Part shown: positions 1 to 6,730 of the stretch, piece after piece
Position numbering within the stretch: the first letter of the stretch is position 1
How the letters are laid out: each line of letters begins with the position of its first letter
Assembly: GCA_050943315.1 (NCBI GenBank)
Contig: JBMNOY010000057.1
Coordinates: 1 to 14,024, forward strand
From: JBDKUD01 sp050943315
GTDB lineage: Bacteria > Bacillota > Syntrophomonadia > Syntrophomonadales > Syntrophomonadaceae
Reading direction: 5' to 3'
DNA length: 14,024 nt
The notes under the pieces: model-generated
Databases searched by the model: none
What the model was told of the DNA's origin: nothing
What the model saw: the letters and a program-made list of their open reading frames with translations, nothing else
Made by a program: the position numbers and the translations under genes

Positions 1-193
1 ATTTTACTTTAGGACCACAGACGTAACCGGCGTAATCACACTGCCGGAGGGAGTAGAGATGGTAATGCCCGGCGATAATATCGATATGGAAATCGAACTA
101 ATTACCCCGATAGCAATAGAAGAAGGTTTGAGATTTGCTATCCGCGAAGGCGGCAGAACGGTTGGATCCGGTGTTGTAGTCGCGATTGAATAG
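1..193 (+). CDS. tuf: Elongation factor Tu, C-terminal 63 residues (partial at left edge)
   Basis: The reading frame is open from base 2 to a TAG at 191-193 and encodes the last 63 residues of EF-Tu, the GTPase that carries aminoacyl-tRNA to the ribosomal A site. The segment is the end of beta-barrel domain 3: FRTTDVTG, then VEMVMPGDN, a run of acidic strands, and the near-invariant ending FAIREGGRTVGSGVV. The rest of the gene lies off the left edge, so this is truncation by the window and not a pseudogene. tuf directly before rpsJ is the usual join between the str and S10 clusters. The identification is secure from the terminal motif. Confidence 0.98.
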   Translation, partial: FYFRTTDVTGVITLPEGVEMVMPGDNIDMEIELITPIAIEEGLRFAIREGGRTVGSGVVVAIE

Positions 194-213
194 TTATTAA
201 AAGCGGGGCTTAT

Positions 214-244
214 GAAGTGAAGGACGTATAATGTCCTTCACTTC
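214..244 (+). other. Perfect 12-bp inverted repeat between tuf and rpsJ
   Basis: The arms 214-225 (GAAGTGAAGGAC) and 233-244 (GTCCTTCACTTC) are exact reverse complements around a 7-base spacer, and a G-U pair can extend the stem by one. It starts 20 bases after the tuf stop and ends 54 bases before the rpsJ start. No T-run follows (the next bases are TAAACA), so it is not a standard intrinsic terminator. It could be a leaky terminator, an RNase processing or mRNA 3'-end stabilising structure for tuf, or part of a switch, because the last four bases of the 3' arm can also pair downstream (241-246 with 269-274). Confidence 0.75.
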
Positions 245-298
245 TAAACACCCGGTAGCGTGTATTAGTAGAAGCCAGTCTAAGGAGGTTTGTAAGTA

Positions 299-610
299 GT
301 GAGTGGCCAGCAAAAAGTAAGAATTAAACTAAAGGCATTTGATCACAAACTTCTCGACCAGTCATCGCAGAAGATAGTTGATACCGCCAGAAAAAATGGG
401 GCCAGTGTTTCCGGCCCGATACCATTGCCAACGGCAAAGAGTATTTATACTATTTTAAGATCGCCCCATGTTAATAAAGATTCCCGGGAACAATTTGAAA
501 TGAGAACTCACAAACGCCTGATAGATATACTGGATCCTAATCCTAAAACTATAGATGCTCTGATGCACCTGGATCTGCCTTCGGGGGTAGACATCGAGAT
601 TAAGTTGTAG
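299..610 (+). CDS. rpsJ: 30S ribosomal protein S10 (uS10)
   Basis: This encodes S10, a protein of the small-subunit head that in many bacteria also serves as NusE in transcription antitermination. It has 103 residues, the normal size. Recognisable blocks are the N-terminal strand KVRIKLKAFDH, the loop SGPIPLPT followed by YTILRSPHVNKDSREQFE (the family signature), and the ending LPSGVDIEIKL. The GTG start at 299 follows a strong TAAGGAGGT at 281-289 with 9 bases of spacing. S10 is the first gene of the S10 block. The 105-base gap from tuf, with a hairpin, and the 132-base gap to rplC are both long for this cluster. Confidence 0.98.
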   Translation: MSGQQKVRIKLKAFDHKLLDQSSQKIVDTARKNGASVSGPIPLPTAKSIYTILRSPHVNKDSREQFEMRTHKRLIDILDPNPKTIDALMHLDLPSGVDIEIKL

Positions 611-742
611 TTTTAAGAGGAGACGGTGCTAAAAGATCAGTGGGGAATAAGGTCTTAAGGCGGTAAATTCCGAAGTAATAAAAGTGATGTTGGAAATCCC
701 ACTTCCAACCTCTCGCGAATAACGAACCAGGAGGTATTTCAG
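611..742 (+). promoter_or_regulatory. Candidate structured leader upstream of rplC
   Basis: This 132-base spacer has no supported ORF but several complementary segments. A 7-bp hairpin pairs 689-695 with 703-709 around loop 696-702. Five loop bases (698-702, CCCAC) can pair with 640-644 (GTGGG), which would make a pseudoknot. Bases 708-713 (ACCTCT) can pair with 730-735, covering most of the rplC Shine-Dalgarno AGGAGGT at 729-735. That pairing conflicts with the 689-709 hairpin, as they share 708-709. This is the arrangement expected of a translational switch. Ribosomal-protein autoregulation (for example by L3 or L4) is inference. No convincing promoter or terminator was seen here. Confidence 0.45.
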
Positions 743-1381
743 GTGGCAGGTAATATTAAGAAAGCCATAATGGGCATTAAGATTGGAATGACCCAGATAT
801 TTGATGAAGAGGGAAGAGCGATACCGGTAACAGCCGTAGAAGCCGGACCATGTACGGTCATACAGAAAAAGACGGTTGAAACTGACGGGTACAGTGCCAT
901 TCAGATAGGTTTTTACAACCTGAAAGAAAAGGCCGCCAACAAACCTGCAGCGGGACATTTTAAAAAGGCAAATGTAAAGCCCCTGCGTTATATCAAAGAA
1001 TTTCGCGTAGATAATGTTGATGATTATGAGATCGGCCAAACCATTAACGTGGATGTATTCAATGCCGGAGACGTAATCGATGTAGTCGGAACGTCCAAAG
1101 GAAAGGGATTTGCCGGGGGAGTAAAAAGACACAACTTTGCCCGTGGCTCAATGGGGCATGGATCCAAATATCACCGTCGTCCAGGTTCACTGGGGGCTAA
1201 AGGCCCGGCCCGGGTTTTCAAAGGCCGCAAGATGCCTGGCAGATTGGGAGGGGATCGTGTTACCGTGCAGGCTTTGAAGGTAGTAAAAGTCTATCCGGAA
1301 AGAAACATTATCCTGATTAAAGGTGCAATTCCAGGGCCCAAAAAAGGTCTTGTTACTCTAAAGAATTCAGTCAAGGCATAG
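743..1381 (+). CDS. rplC: 50S ribosomal protein L3 (uL3)
   Basis: L3 is a primary 23S rRNA-binding protein whose long central loop reaches toward the peptidyl transferase centre. At 212 residues it is full length. IGMTQIF near residues 14-20 marks the N-terminal barrel. The conserved loop runs through about 123-170, with KRHNFARGSMGHGS, HRRPGSLG and GRKMPGRLGG. The GTG start at 743 is preceded by AGGAGGT at 729-735. The common start sequence of the family (KKAIMG...) lies four residues in, so this protein has a short N-terminal extension (MAGN). A later ATG at 770 would cut into the conserved N-terminus and lacks a suitable binding site. Confidence 0.98.
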   Translation: MAGNIKKAIMGIKIGMTQIFDEEGRAIPVTAVEAGPCTVIQKKTVETDGYSAIQIGFYNLKEKAANKPAAGHFKKANVKPLRYIKEFRVDNVDDYEIGQTINVDVFNAGDVIDVVGTSKGKGFAGGVKRHNFARGSMGHGSKYHRRPGSLGAKGPARVFKGRKMPGRLGGDRVTVQALKVVKVYPERNIILIKGAIPGPKKGLVTLKNSVKA

Positions 1382-1403
1382 TAGATGCGAAGGAGGTAAG
1401 AAG

Positions 1404-2027
1404 ATGCCTAAAGTGACTTTATACGATATGAGCGGGGCCCAGGTCGGAGAACTGGATTTAAACGACAGTGTTTTTGGCATAGAGCCCAATGTGGCGGTTA
1501 TGCATGCCTTTGTTAAAATGCAGCTGGCCAATAAACGGGTGGGCACATCTTCCACCAAAAAACGCGGCGAGGTTAGAGGCGGCGGCAAAAAGCCCTGGAG
1601 ACAAAAAGGAACCGGCCGCGCTCGTGCAGGCAGCTCCCGCAACCCATTATGGAAGGGTGGAGGAATCGTATTTGGACCCAAACCCAGAGACTATTCTTAC
1701 AAGCTGCCCCGTAAAGTAAGAAGATTAGCCATGAAATCGGCCTTATCCAGCAAGGTTAAGGATAATCAGATAATAGTAGTAGATAATCTTCAGTTTGAGG
1801 AGCCTAAAACCAAACAGATGATAAAAACTTTAGAATCCCTGAATGCGAGTAACCGCACTTTGGTTGTAACTGCAGGTGACAGCATAAATGTAATTAAGTC
1901 GACCCGTAATATACCGGGGGTTAAACCTTTGCGGGTAGAGGCCATAAATGTATACGACTTGTTGAAATATGAAACTTTGCTTATTACCAAAGACGCTGTG
2001 GCCAGGGTCGAGGAGGTGTTTGCGTAA
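1404..2027 (+). CDS. rplD: 50S ribosomal protein L4 (uL4)
   Basis: L4 lines part of the nascent peptide exit tunnel and binds domain I of 23S rRNA. In E. coli it also represses the S10 operon. The protein has 207 residues, the usual length. The tunnel-facing extended loop spans roughly residues 50-95, with GEVRGGGKKPWRQKGTGRAR and then GGGIVFGPKPRDYS. The globular part resumes at KLPRKVRRLAMKSALS. The ATG at 1404 has AAGGAGGT at 1390-1397. The stop codon directly abuts the rplW start, so the two genes are probably translationally coupled. Confidence 0.98.
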   Translation: MPKVTLYDMSGAQVGELDLNDSVFGIEPNVAVMHAFVKMQLANKRVGTSSTKKRGEVRGGGKKPWRQKGTGRARAGSSRNPLWKGGGIVFGPKPRDYSYKLPRKVRRLAMKSALSSKVKDNQIIVVDNLQFEEPKTKQMIKTLESLNASNRTLVVTAGDSINVIKSTRNIPGVKPLRVEAINVYDLLKYETLLITKDAVARVEEVFA

Positions 2028-2315
2028 ATGAAAGACTATACTGATATCATCATAAAGCCGGTGGTAACTGAAAAGTCGATGAACCTTTTAGCCGACAACA
2101 AATACACCTTTATAGTCGATAAAAGAGCCAATAAGACAGAAGTAAAAAATGCTATTGAGAAATTATTTGAAGTTAAGGTTCAGTCCGTGAACACCATGAA
2201 TATAAAAGGCAAACCTAAACGTGTAGGGAGATTTGAAGGAAAAAGGCCCAACCGTAAAAAGGCGGTCGTAACCCTCAAGCCCGGACACAAGATACGCCTA
2301 TTCGACGGCATGTAG
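2028..2315 (+). CDS. rplW: 50S ribosomal protein L23 (uL23)
   Basis: L23 sits at the rim of the exit tunnel and is the docking site for trigger factor and signal recognition particle. The 95-residue product has the family N-terminus with IIIKPVVTEKS at about residues 7-17, KYTFIVDKRANKTEVKNAIE in the middle, and GRFEGKRPNRKKAVVTLKPG toward the end. The ATG at 2028 comes immediately after the rplD stop with no gap. Its Shine-Dalgarno, GAGGAGGT at 2010-2017, lies inside the end of rplD, which points to coupled translation. Length and motifs are typical. Confidence 0.98.
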   Translation: MKDYTDIIIKPVVTEKSMNLLADNKYTFIVDKRANKTEVKNAIEKLFEVKVQSVNTMNIKGKPKRVGRFEGKRPNRKKAVVTLKPGHKIRLFDGM

Positions 2316-2352
2316 AAAAGTATCGTGCTGAGCTTTAAGGAGGGAAAAATAG

Positions 2353-3177
2353 ATGAGTATTAAGTCATTTAGACCCACAACACCCAGTCGCAGACATATG
2401 ACGATTCTTAGTTTTGAAGAGATAACCAAAAAAGAACCGGAAAAAAGCCTTACTGCGACCTTAAAACGCAAAGGCGGTCGGAATGCCGCAGGCCGTCTTA
2501 CCGTAAGACATCAAGGTGGCGGACACAAGAGACGCTACCGCATAATCGATTTCAAGCGCAATAAGGAAAATGTACCGGCTCGGGTGGCAGCCATTGAATA
2601 TGATCCCAACCGGTCGGCAAATATCGCTTTGTTGTATTATGCCGATGGGGACAAAAGATATATTATAGCTCCTAATGGTTTAAAAGTAGGAGATACCATT
2701 GTAGCAGGTCCACAAGCGGACATTAAAGTAGGTAATTCACTAATGCTTAAGGACATTCCCGTAGGTTCTTTGATTCATAATATTGAACTACGGCCTGGTA
2801 AAGGCGGCCAGTTGGTTCGCTCTGCCGGAGCTGTAGCCCAGTTAATGGCTAAAGAAGGAGCCTATGCTCATGTTAGGTTGCCGTCTGGTGAAGTACGTCT
2901 GGTGCATGTTAATTGCCGGGCAACGATAGGTCAGGTGGGAAATCTGGATTACGAAAACCAGACCATTGGTAAAGCAGGAAGGAATCGCTGGATGGGAGTC
3001 AGACCAACGGTTAGAGGTTCGGTTATGAATCCTAATGACCATCCCCATGGTGGTGGTGAGGGCCGGGCTCCGGTAGGACGCAAATATCCGGTTTCACCCT
3101 GGGGTAAAATTGCTATTGGCGGCAAGACCCGCAAGAAAAAACCGTCTGACCGGATGATCGTTAAAAAACGCAAGTAG
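2353..3177 (+). CDS. rplB: 50S ribosomal protein L2 (uL2)
   Basis: L2 is a primary rRNA-binding protein needed for subunit association and peptidyl transferase activity. The 274-residue product has the OB-like RNA-binding region (TVRHQGGGHKRRYRIIDFKR, about 50-69) and the SH3-like region. The C-terminal signature NPNDHPHGGGEGRAPVGR lies at about 226-243. His230 matches the functionally important histidine (His229 in E. coli). The tail is strongly basic. The ATG at 2353 follows AAGGAGGG at 2337-2344. A 37-base spacer separates it from rplW, and rpsS follows 13 bases later. Confidence 0.99.
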   Translation: MSIKSFRPTTPSRRHMTILSFEEITKKEPEKSLTATLKRKGGRNAAGRLTVRHQGGGHKRRYRIIDFKRNKENVPARVAAIEYDPNRSANIALLYYADGDKRYIIAPNGLKVGDTIVAGPQADIKVGNSLMLKDIPVGSLIHNIELRPGKGGQLVRSAGAVAQLMAKEGAYAHVRLPSGEVRLVHVNCRATIGQVGNLDYENQTIGKAGRNRWMGVRPTVRGSVMNPNDHPHGGGEGRAPVGRKYPVSPWGKIAIGGKTRKKKPSDRMIVKKRK

Positions 3178-3190
3178 AGGAGGTCTTTAA

Positions 3191-3475
3191 ATGGGTAGGT
3201 CAATTAAAAAGGGACCTTACTGTGAGGAAAAACTACTTAAAAAAGTTGAAGATATGAACCAATCTGGACAAAAACGGGTTATAAAGACCTGGTCCAGAAG
3301 ATCTACTATTATGCCGCAGATGGTCGGACATACGCTGGCAGTCCATGATGGCCGCAGACATATACCAGTTTATATAACTGAAGAAATGGTAGGACTTAAA
3401 CTGGGCGAGTTTGCACCAACCAGGACTTACCGAGGTCATGCTGGGAAATCTGAAAAGACCAGCAGATCGAGATAG
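3191..3475 (+). CDS. rpsS: 30S ribosomal protein S19 (uS19)
   Basis: S19 is located in the 30S head, close to S13, and helps form the contact with the large subunit and the A-site region. The 94-residue product matches family length. It begins MGRSIKKGPY and carries the signature IPVYITEEMVGLKLGEFAPT followed by RTYRGHAG near the C-terminus. The ATG at 3191 has GAGGAGGT at 3177-3184, which shares a base with the rplB stop codon. It is followed by rplV after 15 bases. Confidence 0.98.
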   Translation: MGRSIKKGPYCEEKLLKKVEDMNQSGQKRVIKTWSRRSTIMPQMVGHTLAVHDGRRHIPVYITEEMVGLKLGEFAPTRTYRGHAGKSEKTSRSR

Positions 3476-3490
3476 GAAGGAGGATGTGGT

Positions 3491-3832
3491 ATGGAATCCA
3501 AGGCAATAGCCCGTTATATAAGGGTGTCTCCTTTTAAAGCTCGACAGGTAGCGGACTTGGTTAGAGGTAAAGACACAAAAGAGGCTCTGGGGATATTACG
3601 TTATGTAAATAAAAAATCCGGTCCTATGATAAGCAAGGTTATAAAATCTGCCATAGCCAACGCTGAGCACAATTATGACATGGATTCGGATGGGTTATAT
3701 GTATCGGAAATATATGTTGACGAAGGGCCTACTTTAAAAAGAATGCAGCCCAGGGCATATGGAAGAGCTGATATCAGGCGCCATCGTACCAGTCATATTA
3801 CCGTCGTGCTACGGGAAAGGGAGGTAAAATAG
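3491..3832 (+). CDS. rplV: 50S ribosomal protein L22 (uL22)
   Basis: L22 binds all 23S rRNA domains and its beta-hairpin, with L4, forms the exit-tunnel constriction. The 113-residue product shows the N-terminal helix motif ARYIRVSPFKARQVADLVRG and SAIANAEHNYDMD. The C-terminal hairpin region has EGPTLKRMQPRAYGRADIRR and ends in HITVVLRE. The ATG at 3491 follows GAAGGAGGA at 3476-3484. The TAG stop shares its last base with the GTG of rpsC (TAGTG), a classic coupling junction. Confidence 0.98.
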   Translation: MESKAIARYIRVSPFKARQVADLVRGKDTKEALGILRYVNKKSGPMISKVIKSAIANAEHNYDMDSDGLYVSEIYVDEGPTLKRMQPRAYGRADIRRHRTSHITVVLREREVK

Positions 3833-4506
3833 TGGGTCAAAAGGTTCATCCGAAAGGATTCAGGATCGGAGTCATCAGAAACTGGGATTCAAACTGGTAT
3901 GCCGATAGAGAATATACTGATTTGCTTCATGAAGACTATAAGGTTCGTAAATTCATAAAAGACCGGTTTTATGCGGCCGGAGTCTCCCGGGTGGAGATTC
4001 AAAGAACCGGTAACCGCATGCGGGTCACTATTCACACTGCCAAACCGGGTATTGTTATAGGCCGCGGCGGGCAGGAAGTAGAAGTACTAAAGTCAGAACT
4101 GATTAAAATGACCGGTAAAAATGTGAATATTAATATTCAGGAAATTAAAAAGCCTGAACTCGATGCCCAGATCGTGGCTGAAAATGTAGCCCAGCAATTG
4201 GAGAAAAGGGTTTCCTTCCGCCGGGCCATGAAACAGTCGGTGGGCAGAAGCATGCGGGTTGGAGCCCAGGGTATTAAAATCATGATCTCAGGCCGGTTGG
4301 GCGGCGCGGAAATAGCTCGCACGGAATGGCATTCAGAGGGCAAGGTTCCCCTGCATACCTTAAGAGCTGACATAGATTATGGTTTTGCCGAGGCCAACAC
4401 CACCTATGGAAAAATTGGAATTAAAGTGTGGTTAAACCGCGGTGAAGTAAAACCTGAGGCGAAACAACGGCCTAAACAGAAACAAGTGGAGGAGGCAGAG
4501 GTATAA
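3832..4506 (+). CDS. rpsC: 30S ribosomal protein S3 (uS3)
   Basis: S3 lies on the solvent side of the 30S head at the mRNA entry tunnel, where it contributes to mRNA unwinding. The 224-residue product starts GQKVHPKGFRIG. It has a type II KH domain with the loop VIGRGGQEVE at about 75-84, and a C-terminal domain with ISGRLGGAEIARTEW at about 152-166 and LRADIDYGFAEA at 177-188. The tail after about residue 205 is charged and probably disordered, and its length varies in the family. The GTG start overlaps the rplV stop by one base and has AAGGGAGGT at 3817-3825. The TAA stop overlaps the rplP ATG. Confidence 0.98.
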   Translation: MGQKVHPKGFRIGVIRNWDSNWYADREYTDLLHEDYKVRKFIKDRFYAAGVSRVEIQRTGNRMRVTIHTAKPGIVIGRGGQEVEVLKSELIKMTGKNVNINIQEIKKPELDAQIVAENVAQQLEKRVSFRRAMKQSVGRSMRVGAQGIKIMISGRLGGAEIARTEWHSEGKVPLHTLRADIDYGFAEANTTYGKIGIKVWLNRGEVKPEAKQRPKQKQVEEAEV

Positions 4507-4940
4507 TGCTTACCCCAAAAAGACTTAAATACAGAAAACAACACCGGCCCAGCCTAAAGGGTAAAGCCAACAAAGGTAATACGGTAACCTACGGCGATTA
4601 TGGCCTTCAGGCTCTGGAACCCGGCTGGATAACTAACCGGCAAATTGAAGCCGCCCGTATAGCTATTAACAGATATATAAAAAGAGGCGGTAAATTGTGG
4701 ATTAAGATATTCCCTGACCGGCCAATTACAGTTAAGCCGGCTGAAACACGTATGGGTAAAGGTAAAGGTACTCCTGAACATTGGGTTGCGGTAGTGAAAC
4801 CAGGCAGAATTATGTTCGAATTATCCGGTGTTACTGAAGAAATTGCCCGGGAGGCTATGCGGTTGGCATCGCACAAACTTCCCATCCCGTGCAAGTTCGT
4901 AAAAAGAGAAGAAATAGGTGGTGAGGTTAGTGAAAGCTAA
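4506..4940 (+). CDS. rplP: 50S ribosomal protein L16 (uL16)
   Basis: L16 binds near the A-site tRNA elbow in the large subunit and is important for late 50S assembly. The 144-residue product starts MLTPKRLKYRKQHR and contains GDYGLQALEPGWITNRQIEAAR and then RMGKGKGTPEHWVAVVKPG at about 82-100. Arg82 corresponds to the loop arginine that is hydroxylated in E. coli (Arg81). Whether it is modified here is unknown. The ATG overlaps the rpsC TAA (TAATG), and the binding site GGAGGAGG at 4488-4495 is inside rpsC. Its 3' end overlaps the start of rpmC by 11 bases. Confidence 0.98.
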   Translation: MLTPKRLKYRKQHRPSLKGKANKGNTVTYGDYGLQALEPGWITNRQIEAARIAINRYIKRGGKLWIKIFPDRPITVKPAETRMGKGKGTPEHWVAVVKPGRIMFELSGVTEEIAREAMRLASHKLPIPCKFVKREEIGGEVSES

Positions 4941-5133
4941 TAAGATAAGGGAACTAACCGACGAGGAACTGACCAAGAAGGTTATTGATTATAAAGAAGA
5001 ACTATTTAACCTGAGGTTTCAACTGGCAACCGGACAACTGGATAACCCGATGCGCATTCGTGACGTTAGGAAAAACATTGCCAGATGCAAAACCATTTTA
5101 AGACAAAGAGAAATAGCTCGGGAAAAAGCATAA
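4930..5133 (+). CDS. rpmC: 50S ribosomal protein L29 (uL29)
   Basis: L29 is a small two-helix protein at the exit-tunnel rim next to L23. The sequence KANKIRELTDEELTKK followed by YKEELFNLRFQLATGQLDN and RDVRKNIARCKTILRQRE is diagnostic. In-frame GTG codons occur at 4918, 4921 and 4930. I chose 4930 because family members normally begin M-K-A-x-x-I-R, which gives 67 residues, and because G-rich sequence lies at 4916-4927. This binding site is not ideal, so 4918 (71 residues) cannot be excluded. Either way the gene overlaps the end of rplP, so coupling is likely. The identity is sure; the exact start is less so. Confidence 0.95.
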   Translation: MKANKIRELTDEELTKKVIDYKEELFNLRFQLATGQLDNPMRIRDVRKNIARCKTILRQREIAREKA

Positions 5134-5148
5134 AAAGGAGGTCTAAGG

Positions 5149-5418
5149 GTGGCTGAGAACCAGGAAAAAGGGAAGGTCAGGATCGGTACCGTTTCCAGCG
5201 ATAAAATGACCAAAACCATTACGGTCAGCGTGGAAACTATAAAACAGCATCCTCTTTATAAAAAGACCATTAGAACAAGTAAGAAATATAAAGCACATGA
5301 TGAAAATAACGAAGCCAAAATCGGTGATGTTGTAAAAATCATGGAAACCCGCCCCTTAAGTAAAGATAAGAGATGGAAACTGGTAGAAATAATCCGTAAA
5401 GCCAAGACATTGGAATAA
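5149..5418 (+). CDS. rpsQ: 30S ribosomal protein S17 (uS17)
   Basis: S17 is an early-assembly OB-fold protein of the 30S body that binds helices of the 16S 5' domain. The product has 89 residues. Recognisable parts are VRIGTVSSDKMTKTITV at about 10-26, HPLYKKTIRTSKKYKAHDE at 34-52 and the signature GDVVKIMETRPLSKDKRW at 59-76. The GTG start at 5149 is preceded by AAGGAGGT at 5135-5142. The N-terminus (MAENQEKG) is a short charged extension of the kind often seen. It sits between rpmC and rplN, as in nearly all bacteria. Confidence 0.98.
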   Translation: MAENQEKGKVRIGTVSSDKMTKTITVSVETIKQHPLYKKTIRTSKKYKAHDENNEAKIGDVVKIMETRPLSKDKRWKLVEIIRKAKTLE

Positions 5419-5447
5419 GTTTGGCATTATGAAGGGAGGTTTATACC

Positions 5448-5816
5448 GTGATACAACAGGAAACAGTCTTGCAGGTCGGTGATAATACCGGCGCCAAAAA
5501 AGTTTTATGTATAAAAGTTATGGGTGGTTCTACCCGCAGATATGCTACTGTTGGTGATGTAATCATAGCCTCGGTTAAAGAGGCGGCACCTGGTGGCGTA
5601 GTTAAAAAGGGCGACGTTGTTAAAGCGGTAGTGGTAAGAACCAAGAAAGAAATTAGAAGAAACGATGGTTCCTACATTGCCTTTTCGGAAAACGCAGCAG
5701 TCATAATAGACGACAACCATAATCCCCGCGGAACCCGTATTTTTGGCCCAGTAGCCAGGGAACTCCGGGAAAAGAACTTTATGAAAATAGTATCTCTGGC
5801 TCCGGAAGTCCTTTAG
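5448..5816 (+). CDS. rplN: 50S ribosomal protein L14 (uL14)
   Basis: L14 is a five-stranded beta-barrel protein at the subunit interface; in the full ribosome it forms part of bridge B8 and it is the docking site for the silencing factor RsfS. The 122-residue product begins MIQQETVLQVGDNTGAKKV and contains GDVIIASVKEAAPGG, the basic stretch RTKKEIRRNDGSYI and the signature NPRGTRIFGPVARELR. Length is typical. The GTG start at 5448 follows GAAGGGAGGT at 5431-5440. This is the conventional first gene of the spc block, but the 29-base gap from rpsQ shows no separate promoter. Confidence 0.98.
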   Translation: MIQQETVLQVGDNTGAKKVLCIKVMGGSTRRYATVGDVIIASVKEAAPGGVVKKGDVVKAVVVRTKKEIRRNDGSYIAFSENAAVIIDDNHNPRGTRIFGPVARELREKNFMKIVSLAPEVL

Positions 5817-5835
5817 TCGATGGAGGTGTAACGGA

Positions 5836-6147
5836 ATGAATATCAAAAAGGGCGATACCGTGGTGGTTATAGCCGGTAAGGATAGCGGCCGCAAAGGCAA
5901 GGTATTAAGAGTAATACCCAGTGAGAACCGGGTTGTGGTCGAAGGTATTAATAGAGTAAAGAAACATCAAAAACCAAGCCGGGCTATCCCTCAGGGAGGT
6001 ATTTTAAAAATTGAGGCACCATTAAATGCATCCAATGTTATGCTGGTCTGCAATAAATGCAGCAGTCCGACCCGAGTAGGCAGAAATGTACTGGATAATA
6101 AAGATAAAGTAAGGGTCTGTAAGAAATGTGGAGAAGTATTAGACTAA
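5836..6147 (+). CDS. rplX: 50S ribosomal protein L24 (uL24), zinc-ribbon form
   Basis: L24 is an assembly initiator protein that binds the 5' end of 23S rRNA. The 103-residue product has a KOW motif at about 4-31 (KKGDTVVVIAGKDSGRKGKV) and the L24 block VVEGINRVKKHQKPS. The C-terminal part has four cysteines in two CxxC pairs (72/75 and 95/98), a likely structural zinc ribbon. Many L24 proteins lack this full set. The ATG at 5836 has GGAGGTG about ten bases upstream. It lies between rplN and rplE as expected. Confidence 0.98.
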   Translation: MNIKKGDTVVVIAGKDSGRKGKVLRVIPSENRVVVEGINRVKKHQKPSRAIPQGGILKIEAPLNASNVMLVCNKCSSPTRVGRNVLDNKDKVRVCKKCGEVLD

Positions 6148-6178
6148 AAATACTCCAGGAAGGGAGGCTAGTTATTTA

Positions 6179-6715
6179 ATGGCCAGGTTAAGTGAGCTCT
6201 ATCAGCAGGAAATAGTGCCCAAACTGATGGACAAATTTAAATATAAAAATATAATGCAGGTTCCCAAAATTGATAAAGTAGTTTTGAACATAGGCGTAGG
6301 AGAGGCCATACAGAATCCCAAAGCTATGGATGGGGCGGTAAATGATCTAACCACCATAACCGGACAAAAACCGATTATAACCAAAGGTAAAAAATCTATA
6401 GCCGGATTTAAACTTCGTGAGGGTATGCCTATTGGCTGTAAAGTAACCTTGCGCGGGGAAAGAATGTATGACTTCCTTGACAAACTAATAAACATCGTAT
6501 TGCCGCGGGTACGCGACTTCAGAGGAGTATCTCCCCAGGCATTTGACGGACGCGGCAACTACTCACTGGGAATAAAGGACCAGACTATATTCCCGGAGAT
6601 TGAATTTGATAAAATCGACAAAATCAGAGGGCTTGAGGTAAATATTATTACCACTGCTAATACTGATGAGGAAGCCAGAGAACTGTTAGCATGTATGAAA
6701 ATGCCATTCAGATAA
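6179..6715 (+). CDS. rplE: 50S ribosomal protein L5 (uL5)
   Basis: L5 binds 5S rRNA as part of the central protuberance and contacts S13 and the P-site tRNA. The 178-residue product matches the normal length. Blocks visible are VPKIDKVVLNIGVGEA, TGQKPIITKGKKSIAGFKLREG, VTLRGERMYDFLDKL, RGVSPQAFDGRGNYS and the C-terminal EEARELLACMKMPF. The ATG at 6179 follows AAGGGAGG about a dozen bases upstream. The region just before the stop also supplies the binding site for the next gene, rpsZ. Confidence 0.98.
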   Translation: MARLSELYQQEIVPKLMDKFKYKNIMQVPKIDKVVLNIGVGEAIQNPKAMDGAVNDLTTITGQKPIITKGKKSIAGFKLREGMPIGCKVTLRGERMYDFLDKLINIVLPRVRDFRGVSPQAFDGRGNYSLGIKDQTIFPEIEFDKIDKIRGLEVNIITTANTDEEARELLACMKMPFR

Positions 6716-6730
6716 GGGGTGGATTGATTA

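Noticed and set aside
1..193. tuf fragment as a pseudogene
   Set aside because: The frame is intact up to the edge and the C-terminus is fully conserved; it is cut by the window only.
227..232. TATAAT hexamer as an rpsJ promoter
   Set aside because: It lies in the spacer of the 214-244 inverted repeat, and there is no -35-like hexamer 15-19 bases upstream.
214..250. Intrinsic terminator after tuf
   Set aside because: The stem is strong, but it is not followed by a T-run (TAAACACCC follows), so it was reported only as a hairpin of unknown role.
629..1132. Antisense open frame of 167 codons opposite rplC
   Set aside because: It lies opposite a well-conserved L3 gene, has no ribosome binding site or recognisable motif, and its composition fits a shadow of rplC.
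1489..1719. Alternate-frame + strand ORF within rplD
   Set aside because: It lies completely inside L4 in another frame with no Shine-Dalgarno and low-complexity sequence.
5505..5900. Antisense open frame opposite rplN and the start of rplX
   Set aside because: It runs across two confirmed genes and their binding sites and shows no family motif.
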